Origin: Eledone cirrhosa
Lineage: Eukaryota; Mollusca; Cephalopoda; Octopoda; Eledonidae
DNA: 64,000 bases
NCBI GenBank assembly: GCA_964016885.1
Contig: OZ024760.1
Span: 1,569,392 to 1,633,391 of the forward strand
Direction of reading: 5' to 3'
In this document: piece by piece, positions 32,192 to 44,180 of the stretch
Layout of the letters: each line of letters starts with the position of its first letter
How positions within the stretch are numbered: position 1 is the first letter of the stretch
The notes under the pieces: generated by a model
Seen by the model: only the letters and a program-made list of their open reading frames with translations
What the model was told of the DNA's origin: nothing
Databases searched by the model: none
Position numbers and translations under genes: made by a program

Positions 32192-34214
32192 TTATATATA
32201 TATATATATATGCATATAGGAAAAGAGTCAGGACCCCAACAGCTGAGCTCCGGTCGTTTCGACAGCTAGATCCAAACTAAGGACGGCGGGGAATCTAGCT
32301 GAACTTATCAAGGGGTACAGTTCATATATGGGCATGCAGTCAAAACAAAAAAAGCAGAAGTATCAAATCAAACAATCCTAAAAATGTGTTGTTTTTCTTG
32401 TCTGTCACAGGGAGTGGTCAACGATTTTGCGATGTCATGTACATGGTTAAATTCCTTCACAGCAGCGAGGGGGAGGGGGACTGAACTGGCCTGTTGAACA
32501 AAGGGGAGGGAGTAAGATGACTTTCTGACCTGTAGGTGCCAAGCTGGCCAGGCCAGGCTGCATTAAGAGAGAAATCTTCACAACTATATCTAATGGGGGT
32601 AAGAATGTAATTTCAGCATATGAGAATCAAGGAAGGTTGTTGGAGGAGTGACAGTAACTATGCCAGGTCTAACACTTAGCTAAAGATATATATATCATCA
32701 TCATCATTATCATTTCATTTTACGGCTGCTTTTCCCTGCTTGCAAGGGTGGGACGGGAACTGATTCTGGCTTGATTTCTACAGCTGGATGCCCTTCCTAA
32801 CACCAACCTCATTTACAGTGAGTGCTGGGTGTTTTTTTACCGTGGCATCTACACGACCACTTTACAGTGTGGGCTGGGTGCTTTTTTGCCGTGGCACCTC
32901 CACGACCACTTTACAGTGGAATGATAGGGACCCCAGTCCCTATCATCTCATTTCTACAGCTGAGTAAACTGGAGCAATGTGAAATAAAGTGTCTTGCTCA
33001 AGGAAACAACACATCACCCGGTCTGAGAATTGAACTCACAACCTTTCGGTTGCAAAGCCAATGCTCTAACCACTAAGCCATGTGCCTCCATATATATATA
33101 GTGGTAGAACACTGGAAGGTAATATCCGTAGTGGTAGAGCACTCAGTCCATGGGACGAGTTAGGTAGAAGTGATTACACAACAGTTAGTTCACCTTAGCG
33201 GATCCGCTGGGGATCCGCTAAGGTGAAACAATTGTTCTCGGTATGGTGAACTAACTGTTGTGTAACCACTTCTATATATATATATATTAGAAAAGGGAAG
33301 TGAGGTTCTATACAAAACAGTGGGTATAGAGAAAAGATGAAGTAGGAAATAGCACGGGAGATATATTTAAGGGTCTGTTTTTCTTTTTTGATTCGTCAAA
33401 GTGACATTACTAAAAGGATAATGTTATTAAAAAAAGAGGGACAAATTTTGTACTCTCAGTCGCTTCACACCATGAAATTGGGATAAATACTGGCCAAATG
33501 AGCCTTCTGGCTTAAAACAGATTTTAGACTTTTATATATACATATATATATATCATCATCATCTTCGTTTAACGTCCATTTTCCACGCTAGCATGGGTTA
33601 GACTATATATATAATAGTTGTTAATGAAAGATTTAGCTGTTGTACAGCAAGTAATATTTAATTTGTTTGAAGCAATCACAAAGCCCTCAATGGATCGAAA
33701 GTTAAAAACATTAGGTCCAGAGTAAACACTGCAGTTATAGTGTGATACCAAGAAAACTGACCAATGGCACTGGTCACACATATAACATAACAACTATAGA
33801 TACAGAAAGGTTTAACCCTTTAATGTTCAAACCGGCCAAAACCGGCCAGAATTCTCTACCTTTTTCTGTTGAAACTGGCTGTAACTGGTCACTCAAACTG
33901 ATATTAAGGTTTTGTTCTCAAAATAAATACTTTCAAAATCTCATAGATTCGATATTATGTGAGATAATTATGCGAGGTAAAGCCTTTACCATGAAAATAT
34001 AATAGTATATATAGAGTAATGTGAATGCTAAAGGGTTAAACTAACCTGGACCTTCTCTGGTTGATTAAAATTGATAGAATCTCAGATAGGTTTCTGGGAC
34101 CCCTGGAAGTTATATAATAAGTTACATACATGATGCACATGCAATACAGGTAATACATGTATGTACTTCCATCCATGATCGATATATATATATGTAATGT
34201 GTTTGTAATTTCAG

Positions 34215-34336
34215 GTCTAACTGTGTCAATGTGTTAGTGACAACCACACAGCTTGTGCCTGCATTAGCTAAGGTTTTACTTTATGGTCTGGGAGGAGTTT
34301 TCTCAATTGAAAACATTTACAGTGCAACAAAAATAG
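34215..34336 (+). CDS. eya: eya exon E, second assembly copy (HAD motif II)
   Basis: Same peptide as 24155-24276, including [13 protein letters not shown]. Splice sites AG|G and G|GTGAGT are preserved. Confidence 0.93.
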
Positions 34337-34553
34337 GTGAGTGGGCTTATCTTTTCTTATTTTAGCTGTGTGCGTGTATATATGTGTGTTTGTGTGTGAA
34401 TATATATATATATATATATTCCTGTTTTCCTTCGGTAGTAACGTTTTTCAAAATATTTACTTCTGCATCCACAGATTGATTTTTTTAGTTTCAGAAGATC
34501 CCATTAAGGGTGAAAGCATCGATTCTTTGCTTAAACTTTAATCTGTTCTTATA

Positions 34554-34584
<31 letters not shown>

Positions 34585-34700
34585 GTGGAAGCCAACACAT
34601 GTCTGAGTACAGCCACTTCTTAGAGAAAGAAAAGAGAAAAAAAAAACAGACATTGGCAAAGATCTGTTATTGATGTTTCTATCTGTCTGTCTCTCTTCAG

Positions 34701-34801
34701 GAAAAGAAAGCTGTTTTGAAAGAATAGTATCTCGATTTGGGCGGAAGTGTACCTACGTTGTCGTTGGTGATGGTCGGGATGAAGAAGCTGCTGCTAAACA
34801 G
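34701..34801 (+). CDS. eya: eya exon F, second assembly copy (HAD motifs III-IV)
   Basis: Same peptide as 24629-24729 (GKESCFERI ... VVGDGRDEE). In this copy the next intron is 963 bp instead of 2243 bp because the LINE fragment at 25345-26620 is absent. Confidence 0.93.
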
Positions 34802-35115
34802 GTAAAGATTTAACACTTCACTGCACATTCAGGTCTCTCATTCCATTGATAGGGAGGGCATGCAGCTGTAAAGCACTTGCCAAATAAAGGTTTGAGTAGG
34901 ACTCTTCAGATGTGTTAAAAATATGACAACCCCTCTAGTGCTGGTGCCATGATGAAATGGACCTGATACACTATGTAGAATGCTTGATAATTGGAAGGGC
35001 ATCGTGCTATAGAAAATTTCCCAAACAAAGGGTTTGGAGGACTCCTATTTTTTTAATTCACGTACTTCAAGTTCACATAAAAAGTTAGCAGACTGTGAAC
35101 GTATAAGTGTGTGTG

Positions 35116-35151
<36 letters not shown>

Positions 35152-35263
35152 TACACATGATTTCAGTTCCTCGGAGGACTAACAACACACACAGGAGCTG
35201 GACATATCGATGTATTGACAGAGTAGAACACGCTTCAAGAACGTGTACCTGTCTTTCCACACC

Positions 35264-35332
35264 AATTCGGACTGCCTGAAGAGGTCACAGCCTATGATAG
35301 CTGTCACCGAAATATAGATATAGCAGAAAATT
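35264..35332 (+). ncRNA. Second hammerhead ribozyme fold, eya intron F-G, copy 2
   Basis: The same fold as 25196-25264, offset by 10068 bp, with no differences seen in core or stems. Confidence 0.7.
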
Positions 35333-35764
35333 ATAATTTATAATAAACGAAGCCAAATTTTACATATTTGACTTTTTTTTTATATATATATATATATATA
35401 TATACATATATATATTTCAATGTGGTCTGTTCGAACCTATATATGAGGTCTGATAGTATACAGTTATATAACTGCTATAGATCAGACAATATGTCAATAT
35501 GATCAACCCTCAGAAACGATCATAAAACAATGATATGAATAGGTAAAATAACTCGACTTTGTTATTATTTTCATTGTTAAATTAATACCTAATATATCTT
35601 TTAACGATTGACTTTCGTCAAATCTGACCGAGGAAACAATGTTTCCATCGGTCTTTCCAATTCTGTATATTTTTTGCAATTTTTTTTTTTTGTTTGATTC
35701 TCAAATTAATTTTTGTTTTCCTGTTCTTTTCTCTCTTTTCTCTCTCTTTGTCCACCTCATCAAG

Positions 35765-35845
35765 ATGAACTGGCCATTTTGGCGGATCTCGAACCATTCC
35801 GATCTGGCAGCCCTGCACCATGCTCTGGAACTCAGTTACCTCTAG
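35765..35845 (+). CDS. eya: eya terminal exon G with stop, second assembly copy
   Basis: Same 26 codons and TAG as 26973-27053. Downstream sequence continues past the point where the first copy is cut by the gap, so this copy carries the true 3' flank. No convincing polyadenylation signal could be singled out. The first AATAAA-like strings (about 36595-36605) lie in a SINE. Confidence 0.93.
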   Translation: MNWPFWRISNHSDLAALHHALELSYL

Positions 35846-36299
35846 CAGACTCGGTTCCAGTGGAAGGGGCAGGATGTTCCTTCAACCGCAAAAAAATCCT
35901 AGAAAAATCCCAGCAAGCTCAACAGTGGTTGCTGCTGTTGCTGCCACCACCACCACCACCACCACCAACATTTCATGACAGTATCAATACCAGCAGCAGC
36001 AGTAGCAACAGCTCCTCTTCTCTTTGCCCATCACCTACTTACCTCTCCTCTCCCCCATTGTATCCAGCCCTCCTCCCATGTCCCCATATCCATCAGATTT
36101 GCTCACAATTTCCCCCTGTCCTGCCCCGCGGCCCTGCCCATTACCTTCTACCCTCTTCGGCCCTTCTCTTGTCATTTAACCTCTCATCACCAAAAACACC
36201 ATCATCCCCTCTGCAGCCACTTCTGTTGCCACCCTCACCCCTCTGCCTTTCATAAATGTTCCTCCTCGTTTTCTTTATATATTTTCTTCTTTCTCTTAT

Positions 36300-36305
36300 G
36301 CTAAA

Positions 36306-36339
<34 letters not shown>

Positions 36340-36345
36340 GAGAAA
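36300..36345. repeat. (GT)n microsatellite in the eya 3' flank
   Basis: About 16 GT units, then GA-rich sequence. In copy 1 the corresponding sequence (27503-27540) has almost no GT repeat. Confidence 0.85.
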
Positions 36346-36471
36346 GAGAGAGAGGGTGTGTGTGAGTTTAATATATGTAAGAGACCAGACCACTCAATAG
36401 AGGGTTGGTAGAGTTTAATGTAAAACAAGCAATAGCTAGGATGCAATATGGCTAAACATTATTTCATAGGG

Positions 36472-36880
36472 CGGTGTATTGGCAGTATCGGTAGGGGGTC
36501 GGGCGCCATGCTTTGACGCATAGAGTTATGGCCCTTGCCATTCTGAGTTCAAATCCCGCCGAGGTTAACTTTGCCTTTCATCCTTACGGGGTCGATAAAA
36601 TAAAAGTACCAGTAATGTACTGGGGTAATTGCTGGCCTTGTGCCAAAAGTAGAAACAATTATTTCATAGGGTGATGGATTGGCAGTATTGGTAGAGCATC
36701 AGACACCATGCTTTGACGCATAGAGTTACGACCCTTTATGATCTGAGTTCCAATCCCGCTGAGGTTAACTTTGCCTTTCGTCCTTACGGGGTCGATAAAA
36801 TAAAGTACCAGTAATGCATTGGGGAGGGGGGGGGGGGGTTGCTGGCCTTGTGCCAAAAGCAGAAACAATTATTTCGTATG
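36472..36880 (+). repeat. Two tandem SINEs of family A
   Basis: Copies at about 36472-36660 and 36672-36860. Both are preceded by ATTTCATAGGG (36461-36471 and 36661-36671), and a decayed version (ATTTCGTA) follows, suggesting two insertions at one target. A poly-G run (36820-36840) lies in the second copy. Confidence 0.78.
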
Positions 36881-37053
36881 ATTATGCTACAGCTATAGTT
36901 ACACGAAGGTGCTTGGCTTAGTGGTTACAGAGTTGGACTTGCAATCTTCAGGTTGTGAGTTTCTATTAGGGTATATATGGTATATATATATGAGTTGTGA
37001 CGTCACTGGCGCCAAGCTGTATCAGCTCAGCGTTTGCTTTTTTTCCCCCTTTG

Positions 37054-37835
37054 GACAACACCAGTGGTGTGGAGAAGGAAGCCCAGTATATATGGGTGAC
37101 TGCTGGACAACACCAGTGGTGTGGAGAAGGGAGACCAGTATACATGGGTGACTGCTGGACAACACCAGTGGTGTGGAGAAGGAAGCCCAATATACATGGG
37201 TGACTGCTGGACAACACCAGCGGTGTGGAGAAGGAAGCCCAATATACATGGGTGACTGCTGGACAACACCAGCGGTGTGGAGAAGGGAGACCAGTATACA
37301 TGGGTGACTGCTGGACAACACCAGCGGTGTGGAGAAGGAAGCCCAGTATACATGGGTGACTGCTGGACAACACCAGCGGTGTGGAGAAGGGAGACCAGTA
37401 TACATGGGTGACTGCTGGACAACACCAGCGGTGTGGAGAAGGAAGCCCAGTATACATGGGTGACTGCTGGACAACACCAGCGGTGTGGAGAAGGAAGCCC
37501 AATATACATGGGTGACTGCTGGACAACACCAGTGGTGTGGAGAAGGAAGCCCAATATACATGGGTGACTGCTGGACAACACCAGTGGTGTGGAGAAGGGA
37601 GACCAGTATACATGGGTGACTGCTGGACAACACCAGTGGTGTGGAGAAGGAAGCCCAGTATACATGGGTGACTGCTGGACAACACCAGTGGTGTGGAGAA
37701 GGGAGACCAGTATACATGGGTGACTGCTGGACAACACCAGTGGTGTGGAGAAGGGAGACCAGTATACATGGGTGACTGCTGGACAACACCAGTGGTGTGG
37801 AGAAGGGAGACCAGTATACATGGGTGACTGTTGGT
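37054..37835. repeat. 52-bp minisatellite downstream of eya
   Basis: About 15 copies of a 52-bp unit (GGACAACACCAGTGGTGTGG, AGAAGGAAGCCCAGTATACA, TGGGTGACTGCT). Units vary at AGTGG/AGCGG and AAGCCC/GAGACC. ACACCAGTGGTGT in each unit is a perfect palindrome. Several frames stay open across it; none looks like a protein. Confidence 0.93.
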
Positions 37836-37849
37836 CTTCCACCAGAAAC

Positions 37850-38120
37850 AAAATTCTGGGAATCCTTCTTGGTGCACGAATCCCATGGTCATGCTTGACC
37901 GAAACACGGGAGGGGAAGGAAGGATAATAGTTACATAAGGCATCACTGATCTCTTGCATCATGTGGAGTATCGTTCAGCCATGACAGTAGGGTTCTCTCC
38001 ATGATGTCTCAAGTAGATTCCATGTGGTACTGTAAGCGCCGGAGGGGGGGGGAGAAATAATTATGATAAAAATCACATGAAACAATTTGTTGCCACTTTT
38101 GCATCCTAGCCATTGATTGC

Positions 38121-38174
<54 letters not shown>

Positions 38175-38325
38175 GTGTATTTAGAGAGAGAGAGGAACAG
38201 AGGAAGTGACTTTGGGCAACTTATGAACTTATGAAAACTGCTCTGGGTAATCAGTGCCTGCCTAAATATTATACATAAGTATATATATATATTTATATAT
38301 ATATATATTTATATATATATATATT

Positions 38326-38374
<49 letters not shown>

Positions 38375-38520
38375 ATTTATTAAAATAACAGATTAAAGTT
38401 TAAGCAAAGAATCGCTGCTTTCACCCTTAACAGGATCTTCTTAAATATATATATATATATATGTGTGTGTATATATATATATTTATGTATATATATATAT
38501 TATATATATATATACACACA
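37850..38520. repeat. Unassigned DNA and TA microsatellites
   Basis: 37850-38120 has no recognised feature apart from a G run. 38124-38172 and 38280-38520 are TA/TTTATA repeats interrupted by 38393-38440, a relative of the repeat at 24432-24480. Confidence 0.7.
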
Positions 38521-38687
38521 CAGAAATTCTGTTATAATGAAATTCATGGGGTATAAAAATAATTTGTTGTAACGAAAAATTCTTTATAACGAGATCGACC
38601 AAAACACATTGAGCTTGTGGGCGGGGGTTGAGAAAATGTTCATTATACTGAGAATTTGTTATGGTATTTGTTATAATGGAATTTTAC

Positions 38688-38690
<3 letters not shown>
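38521..38690. mobile_element. pogo/Tigger-like MITE
   Basis: Ends CAGAAATTCTGTTATAATG and TTGTTATAATGGAATTTTACCTG are inverted relatives. The right end is followed by TA. The internal TTATAACGAGATCGACCAAA is shared with 43723-43857. Confidence 0.65.
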
Positions 38691-38725
<35 letters not shown>

Positions 38726-39003
38726 CGGATCTACACACACACACAAATACACACACACAAATACACTCACACACACTAATATTTGACAAGTGACAACAAT
38801 TCTGTGGTCCGGCTTTATTAGGTTAGTTCATCAGTCCTCACAGTTGGTGTGTGTGATGGTCAGTTACGTGATTGTGTGTGTGTGTGTGTGTGAGATATAT
38901 ATATATATGATGATGATGATGATATATATATACTGCTTACTGCTGGGTTCGGATCTAGCTGTCGATATGGCCAGAGCTCAGCCGTCGGGGTCCTGGCTCT
39001 TTT

Positions 39004-39048
<45 letters not shown>

Positions 39049-39251
39049 TCACGCATATGTGCACATGTGTGTGTGTATATATATTTATATATCGAAGGGA
39101 AATAGGTATGTCAGTGGGTGGGGAAGGGAACAAGGTGTGGCCTTCTTTATCTGCGGTGTGTGTGTGGTTACTTCGTTTATACCTAATATAAAAGCTTGAT
39201 GTTTCAAACCTATTGACCACTGGCACTGTCTCGTGCACTCATATTTATATA

Positions 39252-39511
39252 TACCGCATTTCCTGGCACCGAAGACACTTCGTCCTCGAGGACGACCACA
39301 TTTCCTGGCACCGAAGACACTTCATCCTCGGGGACGACCACATTTCCTGGCACCGAAGACACTTCGTCCTCGGGGACGCACTCTAATTTTGACAACCAAA
39401 AATTTAAAAAAAAAACATAGTAAACAACCTTCGGCCCCCAAGAGGCATGGTAGATTTTTTTAGACTTATTTTAGGGAAAAAGTAGCGTCTTCGATGCCGG
39501 GAAATATGGTA
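39252..39511. mobile_element. MITE with tandemly repeated left terminus
   Basis: Terminal inverted repeats TACCGCATTTCCTGGCACCG(AAGAC) and (GTCTT)CGATGCCGGGAAATATGGTA. The left end with its CTTCGTCCTCGAGGACGACC is repeated three times at ~48-bp spacing. No transposase is present. Confidence 0.7.
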
Positions 39512-40580
39512 AATATAGTTTAAATGTTGGTGGATTACAAACTTGAGGAAAAGAACTCAATACATGAAGTAAAGTTTATGGCATTTTGGGGGATTATTTT
39601 TACTTCGCATTTCTAATCCTCAGGTTATATATATAAATATATATATATATATAAATATACATACATACACACATATAGACAGACCAATCCATTGTTTTTT
39701 ATGTTTTCACCTGCACTCCCCCCTCCCCCCCACTCACTCTCTCTTCCTCTCTCTGCTAGAACCTATTTTTACATTGTTAATCCTTTGTGCACCACCACCA
39801 CACCCTATTTCAGGCTACTCTTCACCAAACTGCACCCTATTCACCTTCAAAATCTGGACCCTATATATATTTGGCTCTCGAACTTCACTCCAACCCCCAT
39901 CCTGACTCTCCACATACTTTCTTCCACTTCACCTACATTTTTACCTATCCTGAACCCATCACTTGCTCCTTCTCTCCCCGCTATCTCAGCCACATTCACC
40001 TCTGCCGCATACATCCAATTTCATTCACTCTTTCGCTCCTATTATTATTATTATTTTTTTTTTCTTTGGGTTTTATTTTAAGGGGTGGAGGGCATTATGG
40101 CATGGAGGTGGAGGAGAGTGGGGATGGAACAAAACAACAATGAGAAGGTGATGGGGAAGTAGAGGAAAGCTAGCAGGCAATCCCCCTCCTTCCCTTTAAT
40201 CTAACCAGTGGCCCTTCTCTAGGGTTTTTGAGGATGGGGTGGGATGGGATGGGGTTAGGAGAATATTAGTTGTGGATGAAGGAGAAGAGGAGGAGGGTGT
40301 ACAAAAGAAAAGATAGTGGAATGGGGGAGACTTGGAGGGAAGGGGCATGTATGTGCTCCCTACACCCCCACCCACCCCATCCAATGTCTTCTAGTTTCCA
40401 CCAGCAGTTCCCTCTCTCCTTCACACACACTGCCTAGAGAATGGACCTCATTGCAAAATATAGTTTTGGTTTTTTTTTAAACCATCATCCTTCCTTCCTT
40501 TTACCATTAAACTTTGACCCCTATTCTGGCCCTATCGACCTTCCATACTTTAAGCATGATCTCTGAAAAAAAAAGGTCAT
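39512..40580. other. Gene-free low-complexity DNA
   Basis: Pyrimidine-rich and AT-rich sequence with short ORFs that show no recognisable protein features. No element is identified. Confidence 0.5.
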
Positions 40581-40589
40581 GATTTGTTG

Positions 40590-40830
40590 ATTCAAATTTT
40601 TACCCTCTTCCCCTCCTCTCTCTCCTTCCCCCTCCTCTCTCTCTCCTTCCCCCTCCTCTCTCTCACTCTCCCTCCTCTCTCTCACTCCCCCTCCTCTCTC
40701 TCACTCCCCCTTATCTCTCCTTCCCCCTCTCTCTCACTCCCCCTCCTCTCTCTCACTCCCCCTCCTCTCTCTCACTCCCCCTTATCTCTCCTTCCCCCTC
40801 TCTCTCACTCCCCCCCCCCCCTCACTCCAA
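40590..40830. repeat. Polypyrimidine tandem repeat
   Basis: CTCTCTCACTCCCCCTCCTC-type units with a ~66-bp higher-order duplication (each copy includes CCTTATCTCTCC). It is almost entirely C/T on the + strand, a possible triplex-forming tract. Confidence 0.8.
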
Positions 40831-41542
40831 ATAAATTTGACTAACTTTTCATTATGAAAGTAACCACCGCCACTAACAACATTGAAACAAGATTTACACA
40901 AAAGAAACACTCTCTTCTTGCACACACCCTGACCCATCTCTGCCCTGCTGTACCCCACCTCCACCCTGTCACAACCCTCCCTTCATCCATTCCCCAACCT
41001 CAACCCACCACCACCACCACCGCCGCCACACTTCCAAAAATTAAAAAAAAATTCTTTTTATTTTTTTTGTTAAATTTTTTTTGTTGTAATTTAACAACAA
41101 AAAAAGAAGAAATAAAAGAATTATTGGGAAAGAAAGAGAAAGAGAGACACATTTTAAGGAAAGAGAAGTAGATGAAGAAGAAGAAGATTACACAAAAAAA
41201 TAAAAAATAACCCCTCTCCTTCCCCCTTTCTCTGAAAAAATAAACAAACAAAAAAAACAATAATAATAATAATGATTATAAACTCGACGATTATTGAAAC
41301 AAAACAAGAAATGATTTTTTTTTTAAATGTTTTTAAATATGTAAAAAACAACAACAATGATGATGATACAAATTGATGATGATGATGATGATGATAATGA
41401 TATTAACAATAAAGATAAGTATTTCTTTATTTGCCACAAGGACACAAAAGTTGATTTTTTTTTGGTACAGAATGGCACAAGGACAAGATTTCTTACACAC
41501 ACACAGACACTTATACACTCATACACAAACACACACACACAA

Positions 41543-41576
<34 letters not shown>

Positions 41577-41631
41577 CAACTTTATATGTTTTGAAACAGC
41601 GAGCGAGTTTGAAAATAGACATAGAATCTTT

Positions 41632-41987
41632 TGCCGTATTTTTGACTAAAGAAATTTTAGCCTGATAGTGGGGTTTAGAACAGGTATGTCAAACTCAGGG
41701 TCTCCCGAGGGCCACATAGGTCACATTTGTGTTGTCTGAGGGCCACACGCAACAACTAATTGCACACATTACAACTAATTTTTTTTTTATTTCATATTAC
41801 GAAGATAAAACATGCTCGCTCTGTAAAAACCTTTGTGTGGGCCGCAGATGTGCTTGTAAAGGGCTGCATGTTTGACATGCCTGGTTTAGAACCTCTACGA
41901 AATGCAAAAATACTCATCTTTTTCCATTTCTTAGAGGGTTCTAAACCCCACTATCAGGCTAAAATTTCTTTAGTTAAAAATATGGCG
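41632..41987. mobile_element. Inverted-repeat element (49-bp arms) interrupted by a hAT-like MITE
   Basis: Arms AGAAATTTTAGCCTGATAGTGG-like (41632-41680) and its reverse complement (41938-41987). The insertion at 41681-41883 lies between them. Confidence 0.7.
41681..41883. mobile_element. hAT-like MITE with perfect 8-bp target duplication
   Basis: 203 bp, ends CAGGTATGTCAAACTC and its inverted partner GCATGTTTGACATGCCTG. It is flanked on both sides by GTTTAGAA (41673-41680, 41884-41891). CAG(G)..GTCAAAC ends with 8-bp duplications are diagnostic of hAT elements (family knowledge). There is no transposase. Confidence 0.88.
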
Positions 41988-41999
41988 ATAGCTTCTATT

Positions 42000-42007
42000 T
42001 CTAATTT

Positions 42008-42039
<32 letters not shown>

Positions 42040-42098
42040 CGTACACAAGATGTCCCCAAAAAGTGTATATACATTTTTGGGGACACCCTCTCTCTCTC

Positions 42099-42133
<35 letters not shown>

Positions 42134-43200
42134 CTGTGTGTATAAATATATGTATACGTATATATACATGCATACACAGACAAACACTGTGGGAGGGAAG
42201 GAAACTGGGGTTGTTGTTTTTTGGGGGTCGGGCTGGGTGTGGGTTGGTGTGGGTTGGTGGTTGGTGTTGTTACATGTGGTCTTGTGTAAAAAAAAAAATA
42301 TATTAAAGTGAAATAATAACAACAGCAGCAACAAACAAATAAAACAAAACAAAAACAATTGAAACAAAAAAAAGAGAAGAAACCCTCTCCCCCCCCCCCA
42401 AAAAAAAACAAGAAACAAATCGACGATGATGATGATAACACGCAAAAAAAATTTAATAACAATAACGACAACAATAAAGAAAACAAAATGTCAGCCCCTC
42501 TCCCTCTTCTTCTCCCCCCCAAATCCGATGATGATGATGATGATGATGAAATAATAATATTAATAATAATTGAGATGGTTTGCTCATTTGTATTGACTGG
42601 TTTCTCCGTGATACGTGATACGTAGAATTTATTTGGATGCCGTTCGGAATTTCTCGCAAGACAAGGGGTCGTTTATTTTTTCCATTATTTATTTTGAATT
42701 ATTATTTTTTTATTACTATTATTATTATTATTACTATTATTATTATTATTATTATTATTTATGTTTTTTTTTAATTTATTTATTATCTATTATTATTATT
42801 GTTGTTGTTGTTGTCTTATTGTTATTAATAAATAATGGCAAATATTGATATTAATAATAATGATGATGATAATGATGATGGTGATGATGATGGTAATGAT
42901 GATGGTGATGATGATGATGATGATGATAATAATAATGATAATCATAATAATAATGATGATAATGGAATTGGACTCTGTGTATTTTATTTTATTTTTATTT
43001 TTTTTTTTTTTCATCTCTGGAATTAAAAAAAAAATCCCCAAAAAAGCAAAAACAAAAAAAAAAGACAAAAGAAAAACATTACAAAAAAACCACTGTCATA
43101 TGTATAAAACAAAATATATTGTACAGTACTATTTTTTTATTATTATTTCTTTCTTTATTTTGAAATTGTGTGTGTATGTTGTAGCCAGACTAAAACCCCC
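42000..43200. repeat. AT- and triplet-repeat-rich, gene-free DNA
   Basis: TA/TG microsatellites, a small palindrome TGTCCCCAAAAA/TTTTTGGGGACA (42050-42086), GGT-rich tracts, (GAT)n, (TTA)n/(ATG)n and poly-A/T runs. No gene is seen. Confidence 0.75.
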
Positions 43201-43722
43201 AGACTAACCCTTTTGTTACCACCTAAACTATAATAAAGTAAGGAGTGCGGGACTGCGTACGGTTTATTTCTTTTAATCCAGTTAGTAAATAAAGTAAGTT
43301 GGATTACTTTGAATAAATAATGAATGAATATTACATAATTTGTCTACTAAATTTCGTGGCTGTTGATTAAATATATTTTATTGTTTATTTAAAGATTCAC
43401 TTCTTTAAAATTTTCAAATGTCAACACTTCCGGTTAGCGATCGCTTAAATAAACATTCATATATTTCCGTCACTAATTTTCTCCTAATGCAGTTTATATA
43501 TAATATCGTCTTTTTTTAATGTATCATGGATTACGTTACTGATTAAATAAGACAATTTCTGTGTATATGGTCAATTACAATTTTATTTGATGTATCATAT
43601 TTACATGCGTATATACTTGCGTATAATATCAATATATACACTACACATGCTAGCAGAAAATCACCCGAAGGTGTATTTTTAATAGAAAACACTACCTATT
43701 AATTTGGAGTGATTTAGTAATG

Positions 43723-43857
43723 CAGGTAAAATTCTGTTATAACGAATCTTTCTGTATAACAAACATTTTTTCAATCCCCGGTTGATCTCGTTATAAAGAA
43801 TTTTTCATTACGATTTTTTTTATACCCTGTGAATTTTGTTATAACGTAATTTTACTG
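43723..43857. mobile_element. pogo/Tigger-like MITE
   Basis: CAGGTAAAATTCTGTTATAA ... TTGTTATAACGTAATTTTACTG, followed by TA; same family as 38521-38690. Confidence 0.72.
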
Positions 43858-43865
43858 TATAATAA

Positions 43866-44180
43866 AGGCATGAGGCTTAGTGGTTAGTGGTTGAAGAATT
43901 GGTCTGCAATCGTGAGGTTGCCAGCTCAATTCCGAACCAGGCGATGTGTTATGTCCTTGAGTAAGACACTTTATTTCATGTTGTCTTTCTGCCAGGTGTT
44001 GTGGCCACTGCCTATGAATTTGGAGGGATTTAGTAATATAATAAAGGCATAAGGCTTAGTGGTTAGAGAATTGGATCTGCAATTGTGAGGTTGTCAGCTC
44101 AATTCCGAACCAGGCGATGCGTTATGTCCTTGAGTAAGACACTTTATTTCACATCTTTCTGCCAAGTGTTGTAACCAGTA
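43866..44180 (+). repeat. Two tRNA-headed SINE fragments
   Basis: Two partial copies (43866-44020 and 44042-44180) of GGCTTAGTGGTTAG ... CAGCTCAATTCCGAACC ... GAGTAAGACACTTTATTTCA. They are related to family B but a different subfamily, nested in the element at 43205-44655. Confidence 0.65.

Larger units (their letters stand above)
17590..36400. other. Duplicated block: two near-identical copies of the eya 3' region flanking an assembly gap
   Basis: 17590-27579 and 27780-36400 have the same order: 21-bp minisatellite, exons C-G, the same SINEs, palindromes and MITEs, and a CCA-rich 3' UTR. Copy 1 ends at the N run and copy 2 begins, still inside the minisatellite, right after it. Copy-specific differences are a 1.28-kb LINE in copy 1, about 165 bp of SINE sequence present only in copy 2 (near 32780-32930), a longer TA run at 31497-31574, and scattered substitutions. 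Most likely these are unmerged haplotype contigs; a recent tandem duplication is the alternative. Confidence 0.85.

Noticed and set aside
20409..35845. Genuine tandem duplication of eya exons
   Set aside because: Considered, but the N gap at the junction, the truncated minisatellite start, absence of exons A/B in the second copy and contig-end errors favour an assembly artefact; kept only as the alternative.
35713..36255. 180-codon frame overlapping the eya terminal exon and 3' UTR (also 26921-27451)
   Set aside because: Uses a different frame from the eya exon, is rich in Pro/Ser from CCA/CTC repeats, and is disrupted by indels between the two copies.
36966..37962. Overlapping minus-strand frames of 250-330 codons (SPHHWCCPAVTHVYW repeats)
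   Set aside because: Three frames are open over the same 52-bp minisatellite, which argues against any being coding.
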